Shown here piece by piece: positions 52,000-63,894 of a stretch of DNA of 64,000 bases. Position 1 is the stretch's first letter. Every line of letters starts with the position of its first letter. The stretch spans positions 47,569,295 through 47,633,294 of the forward strand of contig CM044958.1 of NCBI GenBank assembly GCA_024516035.1, written 5' to 3'. The position numbers and the translations under genes were made by a program. Source of the stretch: Bactericera cockerelli. Taxonomy: Eukaryota; Arthropoda; Insecta; Hemiptera; Triozidae. The notes below the pieces were generated by a model that saw only the letters and a list, made by a program, of their open reading frames with translations, had not been told where the DNA came from and made no database searches.

Positions 52000-54900
52000 A
52001 ATTAATTATTGTTACATAATTATTATTTATACAATTATTTAAATAAATGAAAAAAACTAATAACTATGAAAATATAAAAGTTAAAAGCCATGCAATAATA
52101 TGGAATTTACTGAATTTCAATTATTTTTTACAACTACAACAACAACAAAAAAATTCTGGCCCCACCCAGGGTGAAGGTTAATGTGGGTAGCACCCTCAGC
52201 TAAGGGAGGGTGAAACCCCCAACCAAATGACCTTGCTGTAAAAAAGTGATCAAGTAGAAACAAATTCAATTCAACACAAAACATTCAAAATAAGATAAGT
52301 TACAATTAAAAGGACACAAAGATAAGTTACAATTAAATTTACACATGCAACACAAACAGAAATAAACAGTGAGTTGTGAGAGTAAGGAAAGGTAACATTG
52401 TTTGATGGAAATGTTGTATACAACACAGTAAAAATAAATAGAATATGTTAAGAAAGTACCTCATAGAAATATTACTTTTATTAATGAAACTCTTGTTTAC
52501 ATTTTAAATATGTAAACACAAGAGCTAGAAAAACAAGCAATCTCTACCATTCAATCCTGATCAACTGGTTTATAAACAGCTCAAGGCCAGCTTTGTTTAT
52601 TAATTTATTGAATCATACTGTAAATATTAACTTAGGAAAAAGATATTAAACAAAGATTTAATACTGATAAAAATGTCTATAACATGCTCTACACTCAGTG
52701 GGATCCCAGCCTTAGTGCGGAATTAATAGACAAAAAAAAAGGTAAAGAATACACTTGGTTTGCCCTAGGCTAACCCAACCTAATTCAGATTGTCCTAGAC
52801 TTTTTATTCTTTTTAGATTGGTATTATACTTTTAAAAGGTTTCTGTATGGTTATTTATATTAGTTTAGCCTAGGTTGCCTAGGATCATCAAGTTTGTCTT
52901 GGAAAACAGCAATGTAAATTGATCAAAACTAGTTCATCTGAAGTGTTCATTTAGATATAGTAGTTTTTCTTAGACCAAACTAATCCATGCAAATGTGCTT
53001 AGAATAACAAAGGTTGTCCTATAAAAATTGTTTGGTCAGTGATATACATATATTTACAAGTATTTTTACTATAAGCACATGAAGACAGGAGAAGATAAGA
53101 AAAAGAAGACAATTTTTTTTTTTCTCAACAATAAGTATTTTTCTCAATAATACATGTACCTGGTGATACTAACCTTTCACTGTTGGGAGATGATATGTCA
53201 GGACATGGGTCACATCAATCAGGAATAGCAATGTCCAATCAATGGACACAGGTTTAGAATTAATCTAATAAGGTCCTTGTATTTTATTCACTTTGATTCC
53301 GGGGGAAAGTTTGCAGATCTCCGGAAGTTTTTAATCTATACACATTTTGAAAAATTAATATTAGTGGGTTGTGTGCAATATGACATTCTAGTACTAAAAT
53401 AAATAAGAGTGCAATGAGGTTGCAAAATTATTACAATTGTATTTACATGCCAGAAATCTCTTTTAATACTCATAACACCAGAATATTTCTAGGTTAATTT
53501 ATTTGTATGGCAAATATTTACTTGTTCAGCAGATATTACAGTCCGTGTCGTAGAGGGAAAATTATTACTCTTCTCAAGAGAAATTTATCTATTTTATTTG
53601 GATAACAGTGGTGAAGAAATTAGTGAAAACTTGAGGAATATTAAGAAGTAAAAAATAACCTACTTCAAATATCTAAAACTAGATATTGTCAGATGTAAAA
53701 GGCAAACTCAAGATCCAAGAGAGCAACCACTTGCCACAAACAATCAATGAATAACTCAAATGTAATTTCTGACCAGAACACAGCAGATCCTGCCTAGACA
53801 TGATCAGAAAAACATTGAGAGCCTAGTGGTTATGTCCCTAGATTCCTGTCCTACGTTAGTAGAGGATTCCTGACACACAGGCTGGTGTAATTTTCAGTGA
53901 GCAGAGGTTAAAACTTGTATCCTGAATAATCCATACATGAACATTATCAGATATTTTGTATGGTCTTATCCAATAATTGCAGGGTTTTAAATGAAATAAC
54001 CCAGACAAGAGAGGGTATTCCCTTGTCTTCATGTTTTTTTTTTGTTTTGTTTTTTTTTTTTTTTTTTTTTTTACAAATTAACGGGGTTTACCCATGTTGA
54101 GCTTATTTCATAAGTTATCATATCTGTGATTACTAGTTATACAAGACTAAATAACAACTGCCATACTAGTGACTCAAACCTCAAGATTACGAGACCACAG
54201 CCTTTTTTTATCAAGCTACCAAATTCACTAGCCTTATTATAATTTGGACCTAAGATTAACTTCATGCTTCTTGAGACTCCAGTGATGGAAATTTTGTAAT
54301 GTTTTACAGAGATAAAGGGGACAGTTTCTCGTCAAATTTTTAGTGCAACAACATGTCTCAGTATATCAATTTTTCTTTGTATGTAGGTGCATACCCTTGT
54401 ACATAGGTACATACTACATATTATCTGCAATATGTAATACAATGATGACATGAATTGTGTTCCTAAGTCTTCACTCAAGTCCATGAAAATTCAGTGTTCA
54501 TTTCTTTTAGTTCCCTCTACCTACACATTAATATAGTGTACTACTGTCTCTAGTTAAACCAAATTTGCCTAAAATTAACACAGATGCAATGTCTTTAGTC
54601 ATGACCTCAAACTCAAGTCTAATAGTATGACCACCTGGCATTGATTTAAAGTTATGCTCGATAACTTACATGAGTAATGGGGAGTTAATCAGACCATACT
54701 TGGAAAGAGGTTCACAAGAGATCAGCAATCCAATACAGGACAACGTCTAGAAAAAATCAATAGTTGCTGAGTTAAAGACGCCGACTATCCCATACCTTGA
54801 AATCTAAATCGTATTGCACTTCACAGCAAAGACCAATCCGAGGTTCGAACTGAGACACTCTTAGCGAGACACTTGGGTTGATATACTCGCAGAATTTCGC

Positions 54901-56270
54901 ACAACACTAACAAATTTATCACAGGCTGGAATAGACAATTTCCAAGAAAGTTCTGTCAGAGTTCATGATCAAAATTTTTTACAAGAGTTGTCGACGGCCA
55001 TTATGAAAATTGAAAAGTATGGGCGGTGATGCCAAACCAACTTTTATTTTTAACTTTGGCAAAAATCGAATAGCCGGATTTTAGCCGGCAGGTAGAGATG
55101 GAATTTTTTTTACTTGAAAGCGACGTTAAACCCCACATAAAAAAAAAAAATCTTCTTAATAGTGGAATTTAATATAATATTTTGTACATAATATACATAG
55201 TTATGTACAAATTCTGTACCAAAAATTAATATAAAAGCTGTGCGACTGATCTAACCAATTAATTGCCAAGTATAAAGTATATCCACTGGATTTTCGATTA
55301 AAACTTAGATTTCACTTCATTGTGTAATGAATAAAAACCACTGATAAAATAATAAATTATATTTGCCATAGGAATAAATTGATTCATGATAATTTGGAAT
55401 CAAATCGTATCATTCCTAATATAAGTAAATCTACTTTAAAGAAGAAAGAATCACATTGACAAGAATCACAACTTTTTAAAACAACAATACCTCCATTGAA
55501 TGATTGGATGGAAAATATCCTAGAATGAAGTACAACGTTTTCATTTTCACCTCCACCCTCCAGTTATTTTCAAAAATAATTATTTCAGAATTATTACAAT
55601 GAAAGTGTCTTTGTCATCTGATATCTGATTATGAAGATCCCGATCAAGATTCTTTCATTTCTTTCCACTCTGACTCTAAAAATGAAATACATCTATGAAA
55701 AACGGATTGGATTTGTACTTCATAATATGGAAATGCTGGCAACATTGCAGGAAAAGATTAATGACCTTGGTGTAAAAATCTGAACTCTGCATTGAACTGC
55801 TCTCTAGCGGAAAATACATAAACTTTTTATCTAAGATTCATACACACGAATGATACAGAAGAAAGGGGCCCTGGTTCAATAATGATTTGGGTTGGATTTT
55901 TTTTAGTAGGTACCTAACTAATACCTGTGTTCCGTAAGAAAAAAATGATATTTTCAGGGCTCGATCTCCTATTTGGCCTGACAAGACTGGCACTTGAACT
56001 GTTAGACTTTTCTCACCGAGATGAAGGTACTTAACCTAGCTAGATTGGACTAGATCAACGACATAGGCAGTGTTGTGATGTACCTTGAATTAGGTATATA
56101 CATAGGTACTGTACCTACGTACAAAAACGGGTGTACCTGTACCATTTTTGATATTTTTTAGGTACTTTTACTAGTACATTTCACAAGGGAACAAAAAATC
56201 AACAGGTTTAGTATTAACAATTTGATACTTTTGAGAGTTTTTTAGTCGAGAGGATTTCTTGAAAACTCAT
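52000..56270. other. AT-rich intergenic block with old repeats
   Basis: Old copies are recognisable: 5S-SINE body (52140-52250: GGCCCCACCCAGGGTGAAGG), MITE-J end (~52719), reversed SINE-A (54115-54235) and 5S-SINE tail (55112-55150: GAAAGCGACGTTAAACCCCA). No splice-supported exon was found. The segment 54680-55060 is less repetitive and GC-richer and could hold a promoter, but nothing shows it. Confidence 0.45.
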
Positions 56271-56274
56271 TTTT

Positions 56275-56505
56275 CTTCACCAGATACGAGTGGACCCTGA
56301 ACATCAATGTACAGAGCAGTAAATTCCTGCCCCACTTGGGATCAAATCGAACTCACCATGCATACTATGCTTAGAAGATAAAATATTATTTATTTATTCT
56401 TATTTTTTTCTTCTCTTATATTGTATATTAATTTGTAATTATCTAGCTGTGTTGTATGTAATATATGTCCAATTTAAAGTGTAAATAAATAAATAAATTT
56501 GAAAA
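56275..56505. mobile_element. SINE-D fragment followed by element I
   Basis: ACGAGTGGACCCTGAACATC, AGTAAATTCCTGCCCCACTT (SINE-D, reversed), then an A/T body ending AAGTGTAAATAAATAAATAA (element I). Confidence 0.6.
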
Positions 56506-57099
56506 ACACTTTCTTAGTGCCGTGGGCGATTAATAGGTATGAAACGTACCGTCATAGGTCCTCATCCTCGCTCTGTAAAATTACGACGGACCTCAGTTAA
56601 TTTTGTCATACAAAATTCAAGACGTATTTTTTTTTCCGCTATTCCATGAATTCTACTTCTGGCGTACGGCAGAGACTCTCAGCTGTACTCGTACATCAAC
56701 TCAAAAAGTCATACGGATATGGCAAATGTCGTACGCGTGACATCACTGATTACTTGTAACAGACTTGACAAGTGAATTGAGTCCAGACGGCAGGGCAGGG
56801 TAAACAAACATGTATGTTTTTCTTTTTCTTATAACAAACTATTGAAGAGTTTATTCTTAAAATAGGTAGGCTAAAATGTGATAGAGGCTTTAACCTTGTA
56901 ATGTATGTACCAACCTGTTGAAAATAAAATAAATAATTACAAAAAAATAAAATAAAGTGCACAGAAAAAATCATAGAAATGTGATAAAAGACAATGGTGA
57001 CATTCTGAAAAATTAAAATCTTCAGAGGCATACGGTTTATACATTTTTATTAAAAAAAAAAAGGAACAGAACATTGTCATCACCTATCTAATTGTCAAT

Positions 57100-57765
57100 G
57101 TATGAAAGCGCTGCTCCATCATCAAATCCATACGAGGTCAGCTTGTATCTTGTGCCTCGTATTCGGAGAGATACAGTGTCCTGACTCTTATGATTGCAAT
57201 CTGTGTTCTGACTTTCGCCCAGTTTAAAATATGTCCATATGGCTTCTTCCATTTTTCAGATAAAACTAATGCTATTCTTTTTAAGAAATTTTCATATTCT
57301 AATTGGAGCACTCCTTCACATGAGCAAACAAGAGGGGTAAATGATCCTCTGAGATCCTCAGCAGCTTTATTGTACTTGCTGTGTTTTTCGTCTGCATGGC
57401 GTTTTGCTATTGATGACCACGTTTGGGAAGAGTAAGACTTAGCGTCAGCATTTACAATGCGGTTATCAAAGAACGCTGTTTTATCTGCTTCCCATACACC
57501 TTTGATCTTGAAATTACCCCTATCAATGCTGATTGTGTGCTTGACGAGTCTTTCATGACTGGTTCTTTAACAATGCCATTCCATGCATAACTGGCTATCA
57601 TAATGCATTCATCCCTTAGGTAATCGTGACCGTGTTTTACGAGTCCACCTTTTTTACAGTTCAATGCGTGTGTGACATTCATCTCATCGCCACAGTCATC
57701 ACATAGTGTGGGGAGGCTTCGTAGTCCATGATTGTATCGCAAAGCTAGTGCATCCCTGAATTGAA
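57100..57765 (-). pseudogene. LINE C-terminal fragment (HALNCKKGG type), frame-shifted
   Basis: The minus frame reads [61 protein letters not shown] shift to a second frame near 57530 gives ...[18 protein letters not shown] and [24 protein letters not shown]....HALDC.KGGLV..RH...RD is a C-terminal motif of LINE proteins widespread in invertebrates. The last block ([16 protein letters not shown]) ends with a TAG near 57100. Confidence 0.75.
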
Positions 57766-57784
57766 CAGGTGAAAGATCTACATT

Positions 57785-57858
57785 TTGTGCATGTGTGTGT
57801 ATGCGTGTGTGTGTGTGGTGTGGTGTGTGTGTGGTGTGTGTGCGCGCGTGTGTGTGAA
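57785..57858 (+). repeat. (GT)n-rich microsatellite
   Basis: Interrupted GT repeat with TGTGGTGTG and GTGCGCGCGTG variants; Z-DNA-prone composition. Confidence 0.95.
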
Positions 57859-58066
57859 ATAAGAATAACCTGAACTTTTAGAGTACAATTTTAGTTACCT
57901 GTATTATTTTTTTTCTTTTTGTTTTGACCAATTGTTTTCTTTTTATCCTATTGCTATATTTCTTACAATACTCATAAAAGACTTTTCTATATGTAATGTA
58001 TTATTATTATTATTTAAAAAGAAACAGATATGTGATTTATATTGTTTGTATATTGAATCCCACAAA

Positions 58067-58530
58067 AAACTACCGTTAAAAAAAGGGCCAAGTTCCAGAA
58101 CTCCTATTCAAAAAGGTTTCGCCTATGAATGCAGTGATATCTTGTTTGCGGCCAAGTTATCTTGGTACTAAACTATTTCTTTTATTAAACCCCGTTTCTC
58201 AGTTCCTCATTTGGTATGTTTTTAACTGCAAACTATCCTCTAACTTGGCCAGTGTCGCTCCTTGTGATGGTTATATTGTTATTCTGTACCTATACATATA
58301 GTCGTAATATTCCATTCAACCGATGGCATAAAACTGGCCAAGTTAGAGGATATTTTGCATTTAAAAACATACCAAATGAGGAACTGAGAAAACGGGGTTT
58401 AATAAAAGAAATAGTTTAGTACCAAGATAACTTGGCCGCAAACAAGATATCACTGCATTCATAGGCGAAACCTTTTTGAATAGGAGTTCTGGAACTTGGC
58501 CCTTTTTTTAACGGTAGTTTTTTGTGGGAT
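58067..58530. mobile_element. Foldback element P3, 464 bp
   Basis: ATCCCACAAAAAACTACCGT at the left equals the complement at the right end. The arms (~185 bp: AGGGCCAAGTTCCAGAACTC, TATCTTGTTTGCGGCCAAGT) pair nearly perfectly around an ~85-bp loop (58248-58335). No TA flanks are obvious, unlike P1 and P2. Confidence 0.9.
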
Positions 58531-58539
58531 ATCATTACT

Positions 58540-59395
58540 TTTTGTAAATGGTTCGTTTCCCAGCACGTTTCATTATTTTTTATTAAAAATTTCAAGATTA
58601 TTCACTTTAATATGCTCCCTAAAACGACACCGATTAATAGCAGAAATAGTGCGAAAGTGCCGGTTTTCAGATTTTTCCCTATACTTTTACAATGAACCCT
58701 AGCACCATACTAAATTTCAGCTTTGTAGGTAGTAGGGAAGTGCCTCATAATTTATATGCATAATCGAGTATATACTTCCTCTATAAAATAACACAGTTTA
58801 ACAGCATGATAAGTGCGAAAGTTCCGGTTTTCAGATTTTTCCCAGTACTTTTACAATAAACCCTACCAGTATACAAAATTTCAGCTTTTTAGGTAGTAGG
58901 GAAGTGCCTCATAATTTATATACATAATATAGTGCTCCCTAAAACGACACCGTTTAACAGCAGAAATAGTGCGAAAGTGCCAGTTTTCAGATTTTTCCCA
59001 GTACTTTTACAATAAACCCTACCAGTATACAAAATTTCAGATTTTTAGGTAGTAGGGAAGTGCCTCATAATTTTTATACATAATATAGTATACTTCCTCC
59101 CTAAAACGACACCTTTTAACAGTATTTAGAACTTTTTCAGATTTTTCCCTGTACTTTTACAATAAACCCTACCATCATGCAAAATTTCAGCTTTCTAGGT
59201 AGTCGGGAAGTGCTTCATAATTTAGATCAATAATCGATTATATATTTTCTCCCTAAAACGACACCGTTTTACACCATGATAAGTGAAAAAATTCCGGTTT
59301 TCAGATTTTTCCCTTTACTTTTACAATAAACCTTACAATCATGCAAAATTTCAGCTTTCTAGGTAGTCGGGAAGTGCCTCATAATTTTGATGATC
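58540..59395 (+). repeat. Tandem array, ~160-bp unit, five copies
   Basis: Each unit has CTCCCTAAAACGACACC, GTTTAACAGCA, GTGCGAAAGTGCCGGTTTTC, AGATTTTTCCC, CTTTTACAATAAACCCTACC, AAAATTTCAGCTTT and TAGGTAGTAGGGAAGTGCCT. Starts are near 58617, 58775, 58927, 59098 and 59250. The copies are 80-90% alike by eye. Confidence 0.9.
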
Positions 59396-59430
59396 TGTCA
59401 GTCAGTCAGTCAGTCAGTCAGTCAGTCAGT
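59396..59430 (+). repeat. (CAGT)n microsatellite
   Basis: Eight or nine perfect CAGT units abut the end of the 160-bp array. Confidence 0.95.
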
Positions 59431-59680
59431 ATCAAAATCGCAAATTTCAAAATTACATTCCTCTGAAAGTTTTTTGCATAGAGTCTTTAAATTTTTAATG
59501 TCTTTTTAATGATATTAGGACAATCTCTGTTCCAAATTTCATATCTCAATGATCAATTGAACCGAAGATATGAGGGTGTGAAAAACCGGGTGAATCGGTT
59601 CGTGTAAAGATACACTGCCGTGCTTGCTGGAACTTGGCCTGGCGCACTGCCGTGCCCTCAGATTATTTTTTAAAAATTAA
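59431..59680 (+). mobile_element. 3' flank of the tandem array (probable single composite element)
   Basis: ATCGCAAATTTCAAAATTAC, GAACCGAAGATATGAGGGTG and GTGCTTGCTGGAACTTGGCC. GGAACTTGGCC also occurs in P3, linking this flank to P3 and suggesting one larger element from 58067 to ~59660. Confidence 0.5.
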
Positions 59681-59734
59681 ATTGTTGAAAAAAATTAAAA
59701 CGATCTTATTATTGAAAATCTAAAAATTTATGTA

Positions 59735-60035
59735 GTCATAAACGCCCAATGTCCACAGGTGAGGACATTTTTTGGAAGCTATTTTCAAGCAGAACAAAAC
59801 TCATTTCATTAATACATGTTTTTTTGAAAGCTTTTCAAAACACTTCTATTTTCCTAAAATGTAAATATTTTACAAATCAGAAACAAAAAAAATGCTGGGT
59901 TTCTATGACTACAAACAGCATGTCCACATGTGTGGACATCGGGCGTCTGGGATTACATTGTCATTAATTTGTTTGGGTCTCAGGGACTACAATGTATATT
60001 ATGTCCACACGCGTGGACATCGGGCGTCAGGAGGC
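59735..60035 (+). repeat. Three GTCCACA..TGTGGACAT near-palindromes
   Basis: Sites: ATGTCCACAGGTGAGGACAT (59752), ATGTCCACATGTGTGGACAT (59920) and ATGTCCACACGCGTGGACAT (60000). The last two are followed by CGGGCGTC and preceded by a similar A/T-rich unit. Core bases vary while the outer arms pair. Confidence 0.8.
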
Positions 60036-60317
60036 TAAATGGTGAAATGTAAAGTCTGACTTGACCTTGAGATCACAACTTTGTCTATTGATTTCGCCTT
60101 TAGTATTTTATTTGAAAAAAAAAGTTCGAAAATTTCGAAAGATTATCAATAGGTAAAACAAATTATAATAAACACTAAGTACCTAAGTAGGTATGTACTT
60201 CTGAATTATTGATAATGTTCAAGAAGGACTAAGAAGTGGTAGTAGTAGTAGTAGTTTTGTTGTCAGTATTTTCATGTGAAATAATTCTCAAATACATTTG
60301 ATTTTCCATACCTAATA

Positions 60318-60412
60318 AGAAAAATTCATGCATTGGGTAGGTTCAAAACCAACGAATCCCCAAGCTACCTGGATTACCAGACTAGCGCGTTAACCACTCG
60401 ACCAATACTTGT
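60318..60412 (-). mobile_element. SINE-C head fragment, reversed
   Basis: AAAAATTCATGCATTGGGTA, GTTCAAAACCAACGAATCCC, CTACCTGGATTACCAGACTA and GCGCGTTAACCACTCGACC. Confidence 0.8.
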
Positions 60413-60472
60413 GACTGAAGAAACAATTTTAGTCTCAGTTAATTAAGTCTTATTTTCAAGTAAGACTTAAGT

Positions 60473-63400
60473 TCAAGTGACATCATTCTTCTTGATTTTA
60501 CACTTTACGGATTCTTTCGAATGCTTTCTAAGCAGTGAGTTCTCTTGTCTCAGAGACTCATTTTCAGAACGGACATGATTGAGTTTGTGCTCAAATCTTG
60601 TTGTCATTCTTTGCCACTCCATCTTCCAGCTGAAAAATAAAGGAAAAACATTTAAATGGAAGCTTATAATGGTAAAGTAAAGTAAAGTAACAAGCGCGCG
60701 ATCAGCTAAGTGGTTAAGCACTCGCTTGCCATGCGGAAGGTCCCGGGTTCGATCGGTCGAGCCGACAAAAATTTGTATTCCTAATTTGGCAACAAATGTT
60801 TGTAAGGGATACCTTCCGGTGCGCTCATGTTGACCTAGCACCAAAATAGGAAGTATTGTGTCACTTCTCGCCCATCAGAGGGGAGGCATAAAACGGGATG
60901 GGCAAGCTACAACACAGACCACAAGCGTCTACAGTAGCTCCTGTTTCATGGCTACAAAATAAAATAAGGCGGTGAAACACTCATCTCTAACAAAACAATA
61001 AAAAACCTCAGTAGGCAGATGATCAATGAAATAATAATAATAATAACACTCTTTAGTGGAAGGTCACCACCAGCCGAGGTTGATGCTCGAAGCATTTTCT
61101 ACCACCTAACCCTCAGAGTCTCATTATTACTCAAATAAATCTGGAAAATTCATGCAATGGGTGGGATTCAAACCAATGGATCCCACTTTCTATGAAATTT
61201 TCGATTTTTTTTTTTTTTAACAAGAAATTTATTTATCATGACTAAACTTTAGTACCTTCTCATCTGATCTCTGTATTTATCAATGAAGGCATCGAACTCT
61301 GCAACTTGACTCTGTTTATCCTCTTCCAACTTGTGGAACTTCTCAATGGTGGATAGCAGAGAGTTCTTTTCGAACAACCTGAAATGACGAGAAAAAATAA
61401 ATTGCTATTTCTATACATACCATATACCTATATATAGTATTATCAAGGGTTGGGTGGAAGAAATTGCCATAGGCAATAAACCCGCCCTTTAGTTAGGATA
61501 TATGTTTCTAAATAATTTTCTATTTATTTTTTATTTTATTTTTCATTTTTATTGTATATATTGTTTCCATTTTTTTCATTGTTAAAATAGCTATTCGTAA
61601 TGTACAATTATGTCCATTTAAATCTAATAAAGTGTTGAATAATAAGCTCAAAGCTGTTCTCTGCAATCTTATTAGAGGAGAATATTGGAGGTAATTAGTC
61701 CTGACAAAGGTTGGTCTAAAGGGTAAGGTATTACGTGTGGCAACATATCCAGGAACATTTATGTTAATAGATTCCAAGAGCTCTGGGGTATGTATCTTTT
61801 GGAGTGTAAAATGTTGAACAGTGTGAGAATGTCAAACATTGAAACATTCTTGAAAATGTTACAACAGAGTGAACATCCCTAGCTACTGGACCGGACATGT
61901 AAAAAAATCAATGGTACCACGTGGTTTAAACATTAATACTACACTGATTTGATGTATCAAACTTTCAGTTTATCACTATTCTCCCGAAAAAAGTGAATGA
62001 TTGCTTGGAATTGATCAAACATTCTTTTAATAAAAGTATCAAGTGAGAGTAGAATTTGACGTAGATTTATAAAATCAAATAAAAAATATCAGGTTCCATT
62101 TAAAAATCAATCCGATTTCACTACTTTTGGGACACCCTGTAGAAATTATTGCCAAAAAATGGAAGAAATTGCGATAGAACTACATTAAAAATTTCAAGTC
62201 TCTATATTTAGCTGTTAAAAAGATAAAAATCTGTCTCTGGACTTTTTGATCACTCTGTATACAGTGTATAGTTGTATACACTATTATACACTTACAATGA
62301 CAAACTACTCACTTGTGATAGCATCCCAGCTGGCTTCTCAACTGCATTAGCTCACGTGCATACTCGAAATTCTCCTCAGTCAGGTGCTGAATGTGCAGCG
62401 AAGATTCCTGCAGCACAGATTCCTGAGAATTGAGCTGAGCTTCAAGTAGCTGCACTTTCCGGGAATATGAGTGACTGTCCAAGCCGAGTCTGGAATTAGA
62501 CACTCAGAATCAGGGTTGTGTGGAAGAGATTGCCAGAGGCAATAACCCCGCTATCTTTAGTTAGGACATAATGTTTATATATTTTTGTGGTGAAGCACAA
62601 GGCCTCTTCACAATTTTTGTGGGTAGCGCAGCATTACTAAGAGCCTCCTTTACATTTCGAATTATTCTATTACATTAATTTCTTTTTACTCGGGTAATGC
62701 CACCACTGGTCGTTACTCATACAAGTAACTACTCATTTTCCTCACGAGGTATGAGTGGACCCCGAACATCCAAGTACAGAGCAGAAAAATTCCTGCCCCG
62801 CTGGAGATCGAACCCAGGTCACCGTGTGTGCAATGCCTAGCGCGCTAACTCACTCTGCCACGGTGACGTTTATATATTTTTTTCTATTACTTGGCATAAT
62901 GGGACTACCTGTCTTGCGCTGACAGTCTAAATAAAGCACTACTTATACTCATACTTATTATTTTTCCTTTTTATTGCATAATATATTGTTTTTATTTTTT
63001 CATTGTTATAATTATTGGTACTGTATATAGGTCTATAAATTTTTGTTGTTGTTGTAATAAAGTATTTAATAATAACAATAATCAGTCACAATTCGAGCGA
63101 CAATTAGCTCCGTGATAGGATACTAGGGTACTTGTTTGCAATGCGGTAGGTCCCAAGTCTACTGTTGGTATTTAGTTGCGTAATAAAAGATTTTTAAACA
63201 TTCCAAATGGGACACCCACCAAGGACAAAAACCTCAATAGTGAAAAAGTGGCGGGTTTTTGCTCGTAGCATTTAAAAATATGTCGGTAGCATGATTTAAG
63301 AGCGCGGTGGCACTCTGACCCGCCAATCTAGAAAAACTATCTTCATAAGAAACAATCCAAGAATTTTGTGGATGATGTTTCAAGACAAACAATCAAACGG

Positions 63401-63758
63401 TGATAGTTCAGGAATTTCAACATTTGTATGCAAATAAAAAGTTTTTAACTAAGTAGGTACATATAAGTGCACTCATTTTCTAAAAGACAAGTTGAATAGT
63501 ATTTTCCTCATATAAAACAAAATAAATAAAAATGCACTAAGTTTGGGGAATTTATTTATCTTGAGAGACTTACTTGTTGTTCAAACACTCCACCTCACTC
63601 ATGGCTTGTGCTGATTCATTCTGGTAGAATAACTTCTCCTGCTTCACAGCGCTCAGTTTGTGCTGTAGTTTCTCGTACAGATCTCGGTCTACGGTGCTGG
63701 TTTGAATCTGAGCCATGCGTTCTGTGAGCTGATCCAACGAGTGAGACAGTCTGGATAT
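60473..63758 (-). CDS. Coiled-coil protein, last four exons
   Basis: Exons in transcript order: 63758-63574, 62489-62313, 61378-61256, 60629-60473 (stop TGA at 60475). All introns are AG/GT-bounded (GTAAGT, GTGAGT, GTACTA) and phases 2, 2 and 2 join without a stop: 642 nt, 213 residues. The protein is a long amphipathic helix throughout: ISRLSHSLDQLTERMAQIQT, HKLSAVKQEKLFYQNESAQA, LNSQESVLQESSLHIQHLTE, FEYARELMQLRSQLGCYHKL and NHVRSENESLRQENSLLRKH, ending basic (KCKIKKNDVT). No other domain is seen. It looks like the C-terminus of a centrosomal or ciliary coiled-coil protein. I could not place it in a named family, and cytoskeletal function is inferred only. Introns contain SINE-B/C, element G and SINE-D. 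Confidence 0.8.
60690..60990 (+). mobile_element. SINE-B, plus orientation, intronic
   Basis: GCGCGATCAGCTAAGTGGTT, AAGCACTCGCTTGCCATGCG, GGTCCCGGGTTCGATCG, GATACCTTCCGGTGCGCTCA, GTGTCACTTCTCGCCCATCA and GCGTCTACAGTAGCTCCTGT. It is antisense within the last intron of the coiled-coil gene. Confidence 0.9.
61025..61190 (-). mobile_element. SINE-C, reversed, intronic
   Basis: AATAACACTCTTTAGTGGAA, CCACCAGCCGAGGTTGATGC and AATTCATGCAATGGGTGGGA. The head is truncated. Confidence 0.8.
61440..61645 (+). mobile_element. Element G, intronic
   Basis: GGGTTGGGTGGAAGAAATTG, CCATAGGCAATAAACCCGCC, TTAGTTAGGATATATG and AATCTAATAAAGTGTTGAAT. Confidence 0.75.
61646..62300. other. Intronic, no other feature seen
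   Basis: AT-rich intron sequence of the coiled-coil gene. ACACCCTGTA at ~62130 resembles a foldback-element end (CAGGGTGT), but no partner was found. Confidence 0.4.
62512..63090 (+). mobile_element. Element G interrupted by SINE-D with a 14-bp target duplication
   Basis: Element G starts GTGTGGAAGAGATTGCCAGA. At 62570 the duplicate GTTTATATATTTTT precedes SINE-D (reversed, ~62585-62867: GTGGTGAAGCACAAGGCCTC ... TAACTCACTCTGCCACGG). The same 14 bases follow it (62868-62881). Element G then continues to (AATA)n at ~63085. Confidence 0.85.
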
Positions 63759-63894
63759 CTGAAGAAGAAAGCAATTGGTTGCGGGTTATTTAAAAAAAAA
63801 AAAAAAAACTGCATCTCGAAAGACAACTGCAAACTTCTTTTGTAATACAATAAAAGGTAGAAATAAGTTTGTTAATAGTTAACATACTGGTGTT

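Noticed and set aside
57785..57858. Regulatory element in the GT repeat
   Set aside because: It is a plain microsatellite; nothing nearby indicates a promoter.
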